Assembly: GCF_003097355.1 (NCBI RefSeq)
Contig: NZ_PYUI01000002.1
Span: forward strand, 186,001-250,000
Length of the DNA stretch: 64,000 nucleotides
Source: Arthrobacter sp. H-02-3
Lineage (GTDB): Bacteria; Actinomycetota; Actinomycetes; Actinomycetales; Micrococcaceae
Reading direction: 5' to 3'
The position numbers and the translations under genes were made by a program. Positions 42,111 to 50,757 of the stretch are shown piece after piece (within the stretch, counting starts at the first letter, position 1; every line of letters begins with the position of its first letter). The notes under the pieces are model-generated. The model ran no database searches. It had not been told where the DNA came from and saw nothing but the letters and a program-made list of their open reading frames with translations.

Positions 42111-45100
42111 ATGACGGAGTCGCCCACAGTTGCCGCCGCGCTGGCCCCCGTCGACGCCGTGATCTTTGACCTCGACGACGTCGTGACCGACACCGGAGAG
42201 CTCCGCGCGGCAGCCTGGAAACAGCTCTTCGACGACGTCATGAAGGACCCCCGGCTTCCCGCCGACGCGCGGCGCGGGCCCTTCACGGACGGCGACTTCG
42301 CACGCTGCGTCGAGGGCCGGACCTGGGAGGACGGCGTGGCTACCTTCCTGTCCTCGCGCGGCGTCGCCATTCCCCGTGGCTCGCCCGCGGACGGCCCGGC
42401 GGAGTGGACGGCGTTCGGACTCGCGCAGCGCCAGGGCGGGATTTTCGAAAACATGCTCGCGGGCGGTCCCGTTCCGGTCTTCCCCGGTACCGTGGCGCTG
42501 CTCGAGCGGCTCCGCGCAGGGCGGATCCCGGTCGTCCTCGCCACCTCCAGCCGGAATGCCGCCGCAATCGTGGCCGCCGCGGGCCTTGGCGACGGCTTTG
42601 ATCACATCGTGGATGGCCAGACGGCCCTGGACCACGACGTCGCCGGAATGCCGGCGCCGGCTTTGGTCCTGGAGGCCGTCCGCAGAATGGAGATCACCCC
42701 GGCCCGGGCCATGGTGATCGCCGCCGCCGCGGCCGGCGTGGAAGCGGGGCGGCGCGGAGGCTTCGGGCTCGTAGTTGGCCTCGACCGGGCCGGGCGGCGG
42801 GCCGCGCTGGAAGCCGCGGGCGCCGACGTCGTGGTTGAAGACGTCAGCGAACTGGACATCGGGCTGGTCATCACGCACCCGTGGCTGCTGGTCTACGAGG
42901 GATTCGACCCGGCCCACGAACGGCACCGGGAGGCGCTGACCACCCTCGGCAACGGCTATCTGGCCACCCGCGGCGCCGCCCCGGAGCACCGCGCGGGCGA
43001 AGTCCACTATCCCGGCACTTACCTCGCAGGCGTTTACAACAGCCTGACAAGCAATGTCCAGGGCGAGGTGACAGTGGACGAACACATGGTCAACATCCCG
43101 GACTGGCTGCCGCTGGATATCAGGATAGGCGACGGCGACTGGTGGTCCGACGGCGGCCTGACGCTCCGCAGTGAGCGCCGCACGCTGGACCTCAAACGCG
43201 CCCTGCTGACCCGGGAAGCGGTTCTGGAGGACGACGCCGGGCGGCAGCTTCAGGTGCTACAGCGCCGGCTCGTCTCCATGGCCGAGCCCCATCTGGCCGC
43301 GCTGGAGACGACGCTGACCGCCGTCGGGTGGAGCGGAACCGTCAGCGTTCGCAGCGGCTGCGACACCGGCGTCACCAACTCCAACGTGCCCGAGGACGCC
43401 CAGCTGGCCAACCGGCACCTGACGGCGGTGACGGTGTCCTCCTCCGAGGCCGGGCCGGACGCCTCGCAGCTGACGGTGGAGGTGCAGACGAGCGGGAGCA
43501 AGATCGGGATCGCCCTGGCGCTGCGGACGCGGATTTCCGGCGGCGGACAGCCGCAGCCGGAACCCGGAGCCGGCGGGGCGCCCGGCGGGGTTCCGGCCGG
43601 TATTACCGAGCCGGCCGGAGGCCTGCACGGACACCGCTTCGACCTGCCGGTCACGGACGCCGTCCCCGTCACGGTCACCAAGACGGTGGCCGTCGCGACG
43701 TCGCGGGACCACGCGATCGCCTCGCCGGTCTCGGCCGCGCTCGCCGTGCTGGCGCGCGCACCCCAGGACTTCGGCGAACTGCTGGCAGCCCATGAGACGG
43801 CGTGGAGCCTCCTCCTGGCGCCGTTCATCATCGAATCCGATGCCCCGTCCCAGGCGCAGCTGATCCTGAACCTCCACGTCTTCCACCTGCTGCAGACGCT
43901 CACCACCCACACGGCCGAGCTCGACGCGGGGGTCCCGGCCCGCGGGCTCCACGGCGAAGGCTACCGGGGCCACATCTTTTGGGATGAGCTGTTCGTCCTG
44001 CCGGTCCTGAACTCCCGGCTGCCCGCGGTGGCCCGCGAACTGATTGACTACCGCTGGCGGCGCCTGGGAACGGCGCGGGACGCGGCCCGCAAGGCCGGGC
44101 TGCGCGGCGCCCTCTTTCCCTGGCAGAGCGGCAGCGACGGCACCGAACAGACACCCAAGTTCCTGTTCAACAAGCTCTCCGGTCACTGGATGCCTGACTA
44201 CTCCCATCTGCAGCGGCATGTGGGTCTGGCGGTCGCCTACAACGCATGGCAGTACTTCGAAGCGACCCAGGACCGGGGCTGGCTGACCCGGCACGGTGCT
44301 GAGATTGTGGTGGACGTCGCCCGGCTGTTCGCATCCATGGCAGCGCATGACGCTGCGGAGGACCGCTTCCACATCAAGGGCGTCATGGGGCCCGACGAGT
44401 ATCACACCGGCCATCCGGGCAACCCCGGTGGCGGCCTGGACGACAACGCGTACACGAACATCATGGCGGCCTGGGTGTTCGACCAGGCCGTCTGGATCAT
44501 GCACTCCGTGCAGGGGTTCGACATGGAGGAGCTGCGGTCACGGCTGGAGATCACGCGGGGGGAAATCGACGCCTGGGCGCACCTGAGCCGGCGCATGTTC
44601 GTCCCCTTCCACGACGACGGCATCATCAGCCAGTTCGACGGCTACGGCGCACTCCGGGAACTCGACTGGAACCACTACCGCCGCGCCTACCGGAACATCG
44701 AACGGCTGGACCTGATCCTCGAGGCCGAAGGCGACAGCACCAACCACTACCGGCTGGCCAAACAGGCGGACGTCCTGATGCTCCTGTACGTCCTGGGCGA
44801 GGACCAGCTCCTGGGGTTCCTGCGCCGGATGGGCTACGACGTCGAGCCGGCGCACATCGCGGCCACGGTGGACTTCTACCTGGCCCGGACCGCGCACGGT
44901 TCCACGCTCAGCCGGGTCACCCACGCCTCCGTGCTGGCGCAGCGGGACCCGGAGCGGGCGTGGGCCACGTTCCGGGAAGCGCTGGACACGGACCTGGACG
45001 ACACGCAGGGGGGCACCACGAGCACAGGCATCCACCTGGGCGCCATGGCGGGCTCGATCGACGTTGTCCAGCGCAGCTTCGCCGGACTCCGGATCACCCG

Positions 45101-45329
45101 CGATGCCCTGGACTTCACCCCGCGGCTGCCGGCGGAGCTGCACCGGGTGGAATTCCAGGTCCGCTACCGTGACCAGCTGCTGGCGGTGCACCTCGGACCG
45201 GACCGGCTCAGGGTGTCCGCGGCACCGGGGGACGCCGCCCCGGTGCTGGTGCGGGTCGGCGCGGAGAAGGTGCTGATCCGGGCTGGCCGGGAGCACGAGT
45301 TCCTTCGCGCCGCCGGGCCGTCCGGCTGA
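42111..45329 (+). CDS. Fusion of a HAD (beta-phosphoglucomutase-like) domain and a GH65 domain
   Basis: A 1072-residue protein. Residues 1-250 are a beta-phosphoglucomutase-like HAD domain; residues about 255-1065 are a full GH65 enzyme with Glu763 in GPDEY and the phosphate-site loop HGST (929-932). In the HAD part the nucleophile region FDLDD (Asp20, Asp22) and TSS (145-147) remain, but the motif III Lys is Met180 (GMP instead of GKP) and the motif IV acids Glu/Asp are Ala204/Ala205. The HAD domain is therefore probably inactive. M. tuberculosis OtsB1 (Rv2006), a DosR-regulon protein, has a related HAD plus GH65 layout. Gene boundaries are clean: 60 bp after the deacetylase. Confidence 0.9.
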   Translation: MTESPTVAAALAPVDAVIFDLDDVVTDTGELRAAAWKQLFDDVMKDPRLPADARRGPFTDGDFARCVEGRTWEDGVATFLSSRGVAIPRGSPADGPAEWTAFGLAQRQGGIFENMLAGGPVPVFPGTVALLERLRAGRIPVVLATSSRNAAAIVAAAGLGDGFDHIVDGQTALDHDVAGMPAPALVLEAVRRMEITPARAMVIAAAAAGVEAGRRGGFGLVVGLDRAGRRAALEAAGADVVVEDVSELDIGLVITHPWLLVYEGFDPAHERHREALTTLGNGYLATRGAAPEHRAGEVHYPGTYLAGVYNSLTSNVQGEVTVDEHMVNIPDWLPLDIRIGDGDWWSDGGLTLRSERRTLDLKRALLTREAVLEDDAGRQLQVLQRRLVSMAEPHLAALETTLTAVGWSGTVSVRSGCDTGVTNSNVPEDAQLANRHLTAVTVSSSEAGPDASQLTVEVQTSGSKIGIALALRTRISGGGQPQPEPGAGGAPGGVPAGITEPAGGLHGHRFDLPVTDAVPVTVTKTVAVATSRDHAIASPVSAALAVLARAPQDFGELLAAHETAWSLLLAPFIIESDAPSQAQLILNLHVFHLLQTLTTHTAELDAGVPARGLHGEGYRGHIFWDELFVLPVLNSRLPAVARELIDYRWRRLGTARDAARKAGLRGALFPWQSGSDGTEQTPKFLFNKLSGHWMPDYSHLQRHVGLAVAYNAWQYFEATQDRGWLTRHGAEIVVDVARLFASMAAHDAAEDRFHIKGVMGPDEYHTGHPGNPGGGLDDNAYTNIMAAWVFDQAVWIMHSVQGFDMEELRSRLEITRGEIDAWAHLSRRMFVPFHDDGIISQFDGYGALRELDWNHYRRAYRNIERLDLILEAEGDSTNHYRLAKQADVLMLLYVLGEDQLLGFLRRMGYDVEPAHIAATVDFYLARTAHGSTLSRVTHASVLAQRDPERAWATFREALDTDLDDTQGGTTSTGIHLGAMAGSIDVVQRSFAGLRITRDALDFTPRLPAELHRVEFQVRYRDQLLAVHLGPDRLRVSAAPGDAAPVLVRVGAEKVLIRAGREHEFLRAAGPSG

Positions 45330-45342
45330 CGCCACGTGCGGG

Positions 45343-46350
45343 CTATGTGTGCTCCATGTGCAGCACGGCCGCTCCCGTGATCCGGTCCTCGGCCAGATCC
45401 CGCAGTGCCTGATCCGCGGCCTCGAACGGGTACGCCATGGTGGTGGGGCGGAGCGGGATCTCGGCGGCGATCCGGAGGAATTCCTCGCCGTCGGCCCGGG
45501 TATTGGCCGTGACGCTGCGCAGCTGGCGTTCGTTGAAGAGCTCATCGCTGTAGTGCAGCGGCGGGATGTCGCTCAGGTGGATGCCGGCGACGGCGAGCGT
45601 GCCGCCACGGTCCAGGGCGCGAAGCGCGACCGGCACCAGCCCGCCGGCGGGGGCAAAGAGGATCGCGGCGTCGAGGGGATCCGGTGGCTGTTCCTCGGCG
45701 CCGCCGGCGAACGTCGCGCCCAGATCCAGGGCCAGCCGGCGGGCCTCCGCGGACCGGGTCATGACGTACACGCGGGCACCCCGGTAGAGTGCGATCTGGG
45801 CCGCCAGGTGCGCGGAGCCGCCGAAGCCGTAGATGCCCAGCCGGCCGCCGATCGGCAGTTCCGCCCGGCTCAGCGCACGGTAGCCGATGATGCCTGCGCA
45901 CAGGAGCGGCGCAGCCTGCTCGTCGCCGAACGTCTCCGGGATCCGGTAGGCGAAGTTCTCGGCCACTGTGACGAGCTCGGCGTACCCGCCGTCGCGGTCC
46001 CAGCCGGTAAACGTGGGGGACAGGCACAGGTTCTCCTGGCCGCGCACGCAGAAGCGGCAGGCGCCGCACGTGCCGCCCAGCCAGGCCACCCCCACCCGTT
46101 CGCCGAGGCCGAACCTGGCCGCACCCGGGCCGAGCCCGATCACCTCACCCACCACTTCGTGCCCCGGGATGGTCCCGGGGTGCCGGGGTTCGAGGTCGCC
46201 CTCGGCCAGGTGCAGGTCTGTACGGCACACGCCGCAGACGCGCACTTTGAGCAAGACCTCCCCGTGCCCGGGCACGGGATCCGGGCAGTCGCCAGCCACG
46301 AGGGGTCCGCCGGACATCGGCCCCGGACGTTCAACCCGCCAGGCGCGCAC
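45343..46350 (-). CDS. Zinc-dependent alcohol dehydrogenase
   Basis: A 335-residue zinc MDR dehydrogenase. Catalytic zinc ligands are in [10 protein letters not shown] and GHEVVGEV; the structural zinc lobe [15 protein letters not shown] has four cysteines. The cofactor loop is [17 protein letters not shown], the Gly-Phe-Gly-Gly type seen in AdhA-like enzymes of mycobacteria and rhizobia. It would oxidise or reduce simple alcohols/aldehydes with NAD(H). The GTG start follows AAAGGAGG. It ends 13 bp from the convergent HAD-GH65 gene. A partial DosR-like half-site (GGGACTGCAGT, minus strand) overlaps its ribosome site and is not convincing. Confidence 0.9.
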   Translation of the reverse strand: MRAWRVERPGPMSGGPLVAGDCPDPVPGHGEVLLKVRVCGVCRTDLHLAEGDLEPRHPGTIPGHEVVGEVIGLGPGAARFGLGERVGVAWLGGTCGACRFCVRGQENLCLSPTFTGWDRDGGYAELVTVAENFAYRIPETFGDEQAAPLLCAGIIGYRALSRAELPIGGRLGIYGFGGSAHLAAQIALYRGARVYVMTRSAEARRLALDLGATFAGGAEEQPPDPLDAAILFAPAGGLVPVALRALDRGGTLAVAGIHLSDIPPLHYSDELFNERQLRSVTANTRADGEEFLRIAAEIPLRPTTMAYPFEAADQALRDLAEDRITGAAVLHMEHT

Positions 46351-46436
46351 CGCGGCCTCCTTTACTGCAGTCCCGATGTTGTTTCATGCGGTTTCCATGC
46401 GCTTCGTCGCCGCTCCCTTGGATCCGTCAGCGGCGG

Positions 46437-47459
46437 TCAGCGGCTGACGAGCACGTTGCAGCGCGCCTTGTGCAGCACGGCGGAGACCGTGTTGCCGGGT
46501 CCCGTCGAGGGGTTATGGGTCCCGAGTACCAGGACGTCGGCGTCGGCTGCGGCGGCAAGGAGCTCCCGGGCGGCGGCATGGCTGCCGAACAGGACGCCGG
46601 ACACTTCCAGCCCGGGGGCCAACCCCCGGGCCTCGTCGATGGCGTGGTCCAGCAGCTCTTCGCCGAGGAGCCTGGCATGGCGGCCGTGTTCCTCCCGTGC
46701 CCCGCCCCGCAGCGTGTCCACATGGACGAGGTGCAGCGGGGCGCCGAGAATTCCGGCCAGCCGGACGGCCTCGGCCAGAGTGGCGTGGCTGCGGGGCGAT
46801 GCGTCGACCCCCACCACGACGGGGCCGCCGGGGATGCTCGGGCGCCGGATCACCATGACGGGGCAGTGTGCCGAGCCGGCCAAATCAAGGCAGACCGAAC
46901 CCGCCACGGGGCCCAGGACGGCGCCAAGTCCCCGACTGCCGACCACCAGTAGCCGCGCGTCCCGGGCGGCGTCGCGCAGGACGGGCGCGGCGAGCCCGGC
47001 CTCGATGACGCCGTCGACGGCGGGACCGGGGTGTTCCGGTTCGGTAAGGGACGTGAATCGTTCGATGCCGGCCGCTTCGAGCCCGGCCTCGGCCGCGTCG
47101 CCGGGCGCTGCTTCACGGGGTTCGGTAGGGGGTTCGACGCCGGGCCGGGTGCCCGGTTCAGTGGCGGGTTCGACGCCGGCTGCCCCCACCCCGGTTGCCT
47201 CCAGGAGGGCGCTGCGGGCCAATTCGACGCCCTCCGCGAGGATGGCTTCGGCGGAGTGCCGCAGTCCGCTGCCGGCCACTCCCTTGACGGGGCCCAGGTT
47301 CTTGGTGAAGACCGGCCATACCCAGGCGTGGACCACCCGAACGTCGAGCCCGGTGGCGGCCGCGTAGCCGGCGGCCCAGCGGACGGCAAGCCGGGCCGCC
47401 TCTGACCCGCCGTAGCCGACTGCCACGACGCCGCCTTGATGCTCTGCGGGTGCCGACAT
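46437..47459 (-). CDS. Universal stress protein with two Usp domains
   Basis: A 340-residue tandem Usp protein, the type abundant in the mycobacterial DosR regulon. The first Usp domain covers about residues 8-205, widened by a Pro/Glu/Ala-rich insertion near 97-120 (ATEPGTRPGVEPPTEPREAA); the second begins at GGPVVVGVDASPRSHATLAEA and ends with the ATP-binding GTHNPSTGPGNTVSAVLHKA (G-2x-G-9x-G-S/T type). ATG at 47459 has GGGAGGAAGA before it, and the frame extended upstream is not real. A DosR-box-like site lies about 82 bp upstream, inside the 3' end of the neighbouring gene. Confidence 0.9.
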   Translation of the reverse strand: MSAPAEHQGGVVAVGYGGSEAARLAVRWAAGYAAATGLDVRVVHAWVWPVFTKNLGPVKGVAGSGLRHSAEAILAEGVELARSALLEATGVGAAGVEPATEPGTRPGVEPPTEPREAAPGDAAEAGLEAAGIERFTSLTEPEHPGPAVDGVIEAGLAAPVLRDAARDARLLVVGSRGLGAVLGPVAGSVCLDLAGSAHCPVMVIRRPSIPGGPVVVGVDASPRSHATLAEAVRLAGILGAPLHLVHVDTLRGGAREEHGRHARLLGEELLDHAIDEARGLAPGLEVSGVLFGSHAAARELLAAAADADVLVLGTHNPSTGPGNTVSAVLHKARCNVLVSR

Positions 47460-47539
47460 TCTTCCTCCCGGCTCGGCGGACGCACCCCTTCGCCCGGCTA
47501 TACGTGCAGCCCCAGTAGAACGCGGCGGTCCGTCAATGG

Positions 47540-48649
47540 CTAGGGGCTTTGGTCCCGCGAGCCGGCCTGCTGCTCGCGCAGTTCGCGTCCGTGCCGGATG
47601 TCCTGTTCCTCCCGGGCCTGCAGCTTGTCGCTCTGCTTGGTGTCCCTGGGCGGCAACTGGATGGTCTCTTCCGCCTCGATTCCGGCCTGCAGCTGCCGGC
47701 CGCGTTCCATCTCGGCGTCGAACTCCGCGCCGAACAGCAGTGACATGTTCAGGATCCAGAGCCACAGCAGCGAGATGATGACACCGCCGATAGCGCCATA
47801 AGTCTTGTTGTAGCTGCTGAAGTTGGCCACGTAGAACCCGAAGGCCAGGGAAGCCAGCAGGAAGATCATCAGGGCGATGAAGGACCCCAGGCTCATCCAC
47901 CGGAACTTGGGCTGCTTCACGTTGGGGGTGGTGTAGTACAGGATGGCGATCGCGAGCACGACGAGCAGCAGGATGACCGGCCATTTGGCAAAGTTCCAGA
48001 CGGTGAGGACGAGCCCGCCCAGGCCAATCGCCTTGCCGACGGACTCTGCCACAGGCCCGCTGAGAACCAGCATGAAGGCGAGGGCGACGACGATCAGCAA
48101 GGTGGCAACGGTGACGACGAGCATGGTGCCCCGGAGCTTGATGAACGGCCGGCCCTCGTCAACTTCGTAGATCCGGTTCATAGCCCGGCCAAACGCCCCG
48201 ACATAGCCGGAGGCGGACCAGAGTGCGGTGAGAATGCCGATCACGAGTGCAAATCCGGCAGTGGAGGAACTGCTGAGCTGCTCGACCGGCTGGCGGATGG
48301 CGTCCACAGTTTCAGCGGGCGCGAAGCCCTGGACGATCTCCAGGAGCGCCGACGTGGTCTTCCCGGCCTGGCCGAAAATGCCGAGCAGGGACACGAGCGC
48401 CAAGAGCGCGGGGAAGATTGAGAGGACCGAATAGTAGGTGAGGGCCGCGGCGAGATCGGGGCACTGGTCCTTGGTGAATTCCCGCAGCGTTTTCTTCGCG
48501 ATGTACTTCCACGACGGCTTGGTCACCTCGGTGGGGCTGTCCGGCTTGCGGGAGTCGTCCGGAGGGGGTGCGGTCCGGGCCTTGGCGGTGCTGCTCTCCG
48601 GGGTTTCGGCGTCGGCTGAAGTGGCGGCCGCGGCGGGGTTCTTGAACAT
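47540..48649 (-). CDS. YihY/BrkB-family membrane protein
   Basis: A 369-residue YihY/virulence factor BrkB family protein with six hydrophobic segments: DLAAALTYYSVLSIFPALLALVSLLG is the conserved first one, and YKTYGAIGGVIISLLWLWI-type sequence precedes the last. A charged cytoplasmic head (about 60 residues) and a C-terminal tail of about 60 residues flank the core. Despite old annotation as RNase BN, the family is a membrane protein of unknown function. ATG at 48649 follows GAAGGAAG. Its last codons contain a DosR-box-like site serving the downstream Usp gene. Confidence 0.88.
   Translation of the reverse strand: MFKNPAAAATSADAETPESSTAKARTAPPPDDSRKPDSPTEVTKPSWKYIAKKTLREFTKDQCPDLAAALTYYSVLSIFPALLALVSLLGIFGQAGKTTSALLEIVQGFAPAETVDAIRQPVEQLSSSSTAGFALVIGILTALWSASGYVGAFGRAMNRIYEVDEGRPFIKLRGTMLVVTVATLLIVVALAFMLVLSGPVAESVGKAIGLGGLVLTVWNFAKWPVILLLVVLAIAILYYTTPNVKQPKFRWMSLGSFIALMIFLLASLAFGFYVANFSSYNKTYGAIGGVIISLLWLWILNMSLLFGAEFDAEMERGRQLQAGIEAEETIQLPPRDTKQSDKLQAREEQDIRHGRELREQQAGSRDQSP
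47541..47556 (-). promoter_or_regulatory. DosR-box-like site upstream of the universal stress protein
   Basis: On the minus strand GGGACCAAAGCCCCTA; its 14-bp core matches GGGACTWWAGTCCC at 12 of 14 positions. It lies within the last codons and stop of the YihY gene and points toward the Usp gene, whose ATG is 82 bp further. Confidence 0.5.
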
Positions 48650-48680
48650 GAAAGTTCTTCCTTCGGGATTAAGTGCATCA

Positions 48681-48716
48681 GCCGGCCGTCCGGCGCGTGA
48701 GCGCAGGACGGCCGGC
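48681..48716 (-). terminator. Terminator hairpin between the DUF3618 and YihY genes
   Basis: GCCGGCCGTCC (48681-48691) and GGACGGCCGGC (48706-48716) form an 11-bp perfect stem; GCGC-GTGA-GCGC continues it inward to a tetraloop. It lies just after the DUF3618 stop codon and would end or attenuate the upstream three-gene transcript before yihY. Confidence 0.75.
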
Positions 48717-48731
48717 CGGGTTCGAACGGGA

Positions 48732-49340
48732 TCAGGCCCGCTGGACGTTGTCCTTGGCCTCGACGGTGCGATCCTTGACGTCAGCAACTGCCCCCTGGCC
48801 CTCGGTCTTGACATGCTCGGTGGCGTCGGCGGCTGTCGCCTTGACGTTTTCCATTGCGGCCTGGACCGGCTCCCTGAGGCCTTCCGCCACGTGTTTGGCG
48901 GCCTCGGTGAGTTCCGTGGTCAGCGGTTCGGCCGCGGTCTTCAGTGCATCTGCGGCTTCGCGTTCCTTCTGGCTCGCCGGGATCAGGGAGGAGACCAACA
49001 GGCCTGCCCCGAACGCAATCAGACCTGCGGCCAGGGGGTTGCCCTGGGTTTTGGTCTTGACCTGCGCCGGGGCGTCCCCGATCGCAGTGCCGGCGTCACT
49101 CACGTGTGCGCCGGCACTGCCGGCAGCCGCGTGCATGCTCCCGACAGTGTGGTCGGCCGTGCCCATGACTTTCTCCTTCACTCCGAAGACTGCGTCCTTG
49201 ACGTTTTCTTTGACCCTGTCAGTCTGCCGCTGGACGATGTGCGACGGCGTGACCTTGTCCGCCACGGCGTCGACGTTGGTGCCAAGACGTGCGCGGGTAG
49301 CTTCGATATCTGCTCGGATGACATCCGGGTTTTCACTCAT
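48732..49340 (-). CDS. DUF3618 domain protein
   Basis: A 202-residue protein. The N-terminal DUF3618 segment (MSENPDVIRADIEATRARLGTNVDAVADKV) is followed by charged helices, one membrane segment near residues 100-120 (NPLAAGLIAFGAGLLVSSLIP), and a long amphipathic, LEA-like helix rich in Ala, Lys, Glu and Thr (AAKHVAEGLREPVQAAMENVKATAADA). Usually found with holin-X and coiled-coil proteins in actinobacterial stress clusters, as here. Function unknown; membrane association during stress is the common guess. Gap to the upstream gene is 18 bp. Confidence 0.88.
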   Translation of the reverse strand: MSENPDVIRADIEATRARLGTNVDAVADKVTPSHIVQRQTDRVKENVKDAVFGVKEKVMGTADHTVGSMHAAAGSAGAHVSDAGTAIGDAPAQVKTKTQGNPLAAGLIAFGAGLLVSSLIPASQKEREAADALKTAAEPLTTELTEAAKHVAEGLREPVQAAMENVKATAADATEHVKTEGQGAVADVKDRTVEAKDNVQRA

Positions 49341-49358
49341 CGTGTTTCCTCGCTGGAA

Positions 49359-49769
49359 CTAGGGGTTGGGTTTGAGCGTGGGCGGGATTTCCTGCAGGGT
49401 CTCGGAGGTCTGAGGCAGGCCGTTGATTGCCTTGAGTTCCTTGCGGCCGGTCGTGGCCAGGACGGCGGCAACGATGCCCCAGATCAAGGCGACGACGACG
49501 GCGGACCAGCCCAGCCCCATCAGGCTCCCGAGTGCCCACCAGAGCGCCAGGGACAGGAACAGAAGCACGAAGTGTCCCGCGACGCCGGCGCCGGCGAGCA
49601 TGCCGGCGCCCTTGCCGGCCCGGGCGGCCGACTGCTTGAGTTCGACCTTGGCGAGCTCGACTTCCTGCCGCATCAGGATGGACATGTCCCTCGTTACCTC
49701 GCCCAATAGGTCGCCGAGGGACGACGATTCGGCCTTGGCATGCGCGGCGGTCGGAGGCATATCGCTCAT
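49359..49769 (-). CDS. Holin-X-like (phage holin 3_6 superfamily) membrane protein
   Basis: A 136-residue protein of the actinobacterial 'putative holin X / DUF1469' group. An amphipathic N-terminal helix (LGDLLGEVTRDMSILMRQEVELAKVELKQ) is followed by two membrane helices (GVAGHFVLLFLSLALWWALGSLMG and WSAVVVALIWGIVAAVLA). Despite the name it is a chromosomal protein, not part of a phage here: no phage gene is near. It overlaps the upstream gene by 4 bp and precedes the DUF3618 gene, an arrangement typical for these families. Confidence 0.87.
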   Translation of the reverse strand: MSDMPPTAAHAKAESSSLGDLLGEVTRDMSILMRQEVELAKVELKQSAARAGKGAGMLAGAGVAGHFVLLFLSLALWWALGSLMGLGWSAVVVALIWGIVAAVLATTGRKELKAINGLPQTSETLQEIPPTLKPNP

Positions 49770-50698
49770 CGACGGCCACCGTCGAAGGGGTCACTGCCAT
49801 GAGGGTCACTGCGGAGCGGATCCTGCCCGAGCGGGTCGGTCGCGACGGGCTCGGAGGCCCAAGGGTCCTGACGCTTGCTGTCGCCCACCTGATCAACATC
49901 CAGCGGGTTCGGCGGGTAAGTGTCCGCGAAGCCCGCCGTCGTCGTTTCCGGGACCGGCATCTGGACCGGCGGCGGCGGAACCGCGATTCCGGTGTCCGGA
50001 ACCCGGCTGATCGGCGCCGCTGGAGTGCCGGTGGCCGACGGGGCGGCGGCCGCAGCGCCGGTCGGCTCCGGGGCGCCTGCGCTGAGGCTCCGGCTGAGCC
50101 GGCCGGCCAGGACACCCGCTCCTGCCGCAAGCAACAGGAAGGTCCCCGGCTTCTGCCGCGCAAAGGACTTCACCTCGTTCAGGAGCGAACCGGGATCCCG
50201 GCCGTCAAGCCACGTTGCCACGGCGGAGGACCGCTCGGCGGCCTGGCGTACGAGGTCGGTGGCGACGCCGGGCTGCTCGGAGGCCGCGGCCATGGAGTGA
50301 AGTTCGGTCGAGACGGACCGGAGGCCCTGGGCCACCTTCTGCTGCTGCACACCCGCTTGTTCAGTGAGGTCTGATTGCGCTTGGTGCAGGAGGTGTCGGG
50401 CGTTCGTTTTGACCTCAGCAGCCACCTGGGTGGCTTCGCTTTTAGCCGTCTCGGCCACATTCTGGGCCGAATCCGCGGCCAGGCGGGAGACCTCCGCGGC
50501 CTCATGCCTGGTGGTGTCGGTGGTGGAAGCGGCGGTGGCCGTTGTCGGGGGCGAGGTTAACGGACCTCCGTCCGGAGTCGCGCTGTAGATTTCTCCGTCG
50601 GCGACGGGCGGAAACGTGGACGCCTGCCGGAGGGGAGTCTGCTGGGTAGCCGTACGGGTGCCGAGGCTCCCATCCTGGGGCCATGGGTTCTCTGTCAT
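49766..50698 (-). CDS. Helical membrane-associated protein of the stress cluster, function unknown
   Basis: A 310-residue protein that I cannot place in a named family. Residues about 60-165 form long amphipathic helices (SAQNVAETAKSEATQVAAEVK), residues about 187-200 a short hydrophobic segment (PGTFLLLAAGAGVLAGRL), and the C-terminus is Pro/Asp-rich with short repeats DPLGQDPLRSDPHGSDPFD. The helix-then-glycine-zipper layout resembles DUF3618-type partners. It is first in a leftward operon with the holin-X and DUF3618 genes, and a TAAGCATG inverted repeat lies 60 bp upstream. Confidence 0.75.
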   Translation of the reverse strand: MTENPWPQDGSLGTRTATQQTPLRQASTFPPVADGEIYSATPDGGPLTSPPTTATAASTTDTTRHEAAEVSRLAADSAQNVAETAKSEATQVAAEVKTNARHLLHQAQSDLTEQAGVQQQKVAQGLRSVSTELHSMAAASEQPGVATDLVRQAAERSSAVATWLDGRDPGSLLNEVKSFARQKPGTFLLLAAGAGVLAGRLSRSLSAGAPEPTGAAAAAPSATGTPAAPISRVPDTGIAVPPPPVQMPVPETTTAGFADTYPPNPLDVDQVGDSKRQDPWASEPVATDPLGQDPLRSDPHGSDPFDGGRR

Positions 50699-50757
50699 CT
50701 TCGCTCTCTTTCAAAAAGATCGGCTGCTGATCAGACGCCAGCCATGCTGGAGTTAAA

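Noticed and set aside
46361..46374. DosR-like site GGGACTGCAGT (minus strand) at the alcohol dehydrogenase
   Set aside because: Only 9 of 14 core positions match and it overlaps the ribosome site 10 bp from the start codon, a poor place for an activator.
48710..48730. GGGTTCGAACGGG resembling a tRNA T-arm
   Set aside because: No acceptor, D- or anticodon arm can be formed around it; it is part of a terminator region.
49359..49769. Holin-like gene taken as evidence of a prophage
   Set aside because: No integrase, capsid, tail, lysin or repressor gene is near, and it overlaps stress-cluster genes; the name reflects a superfamily only.
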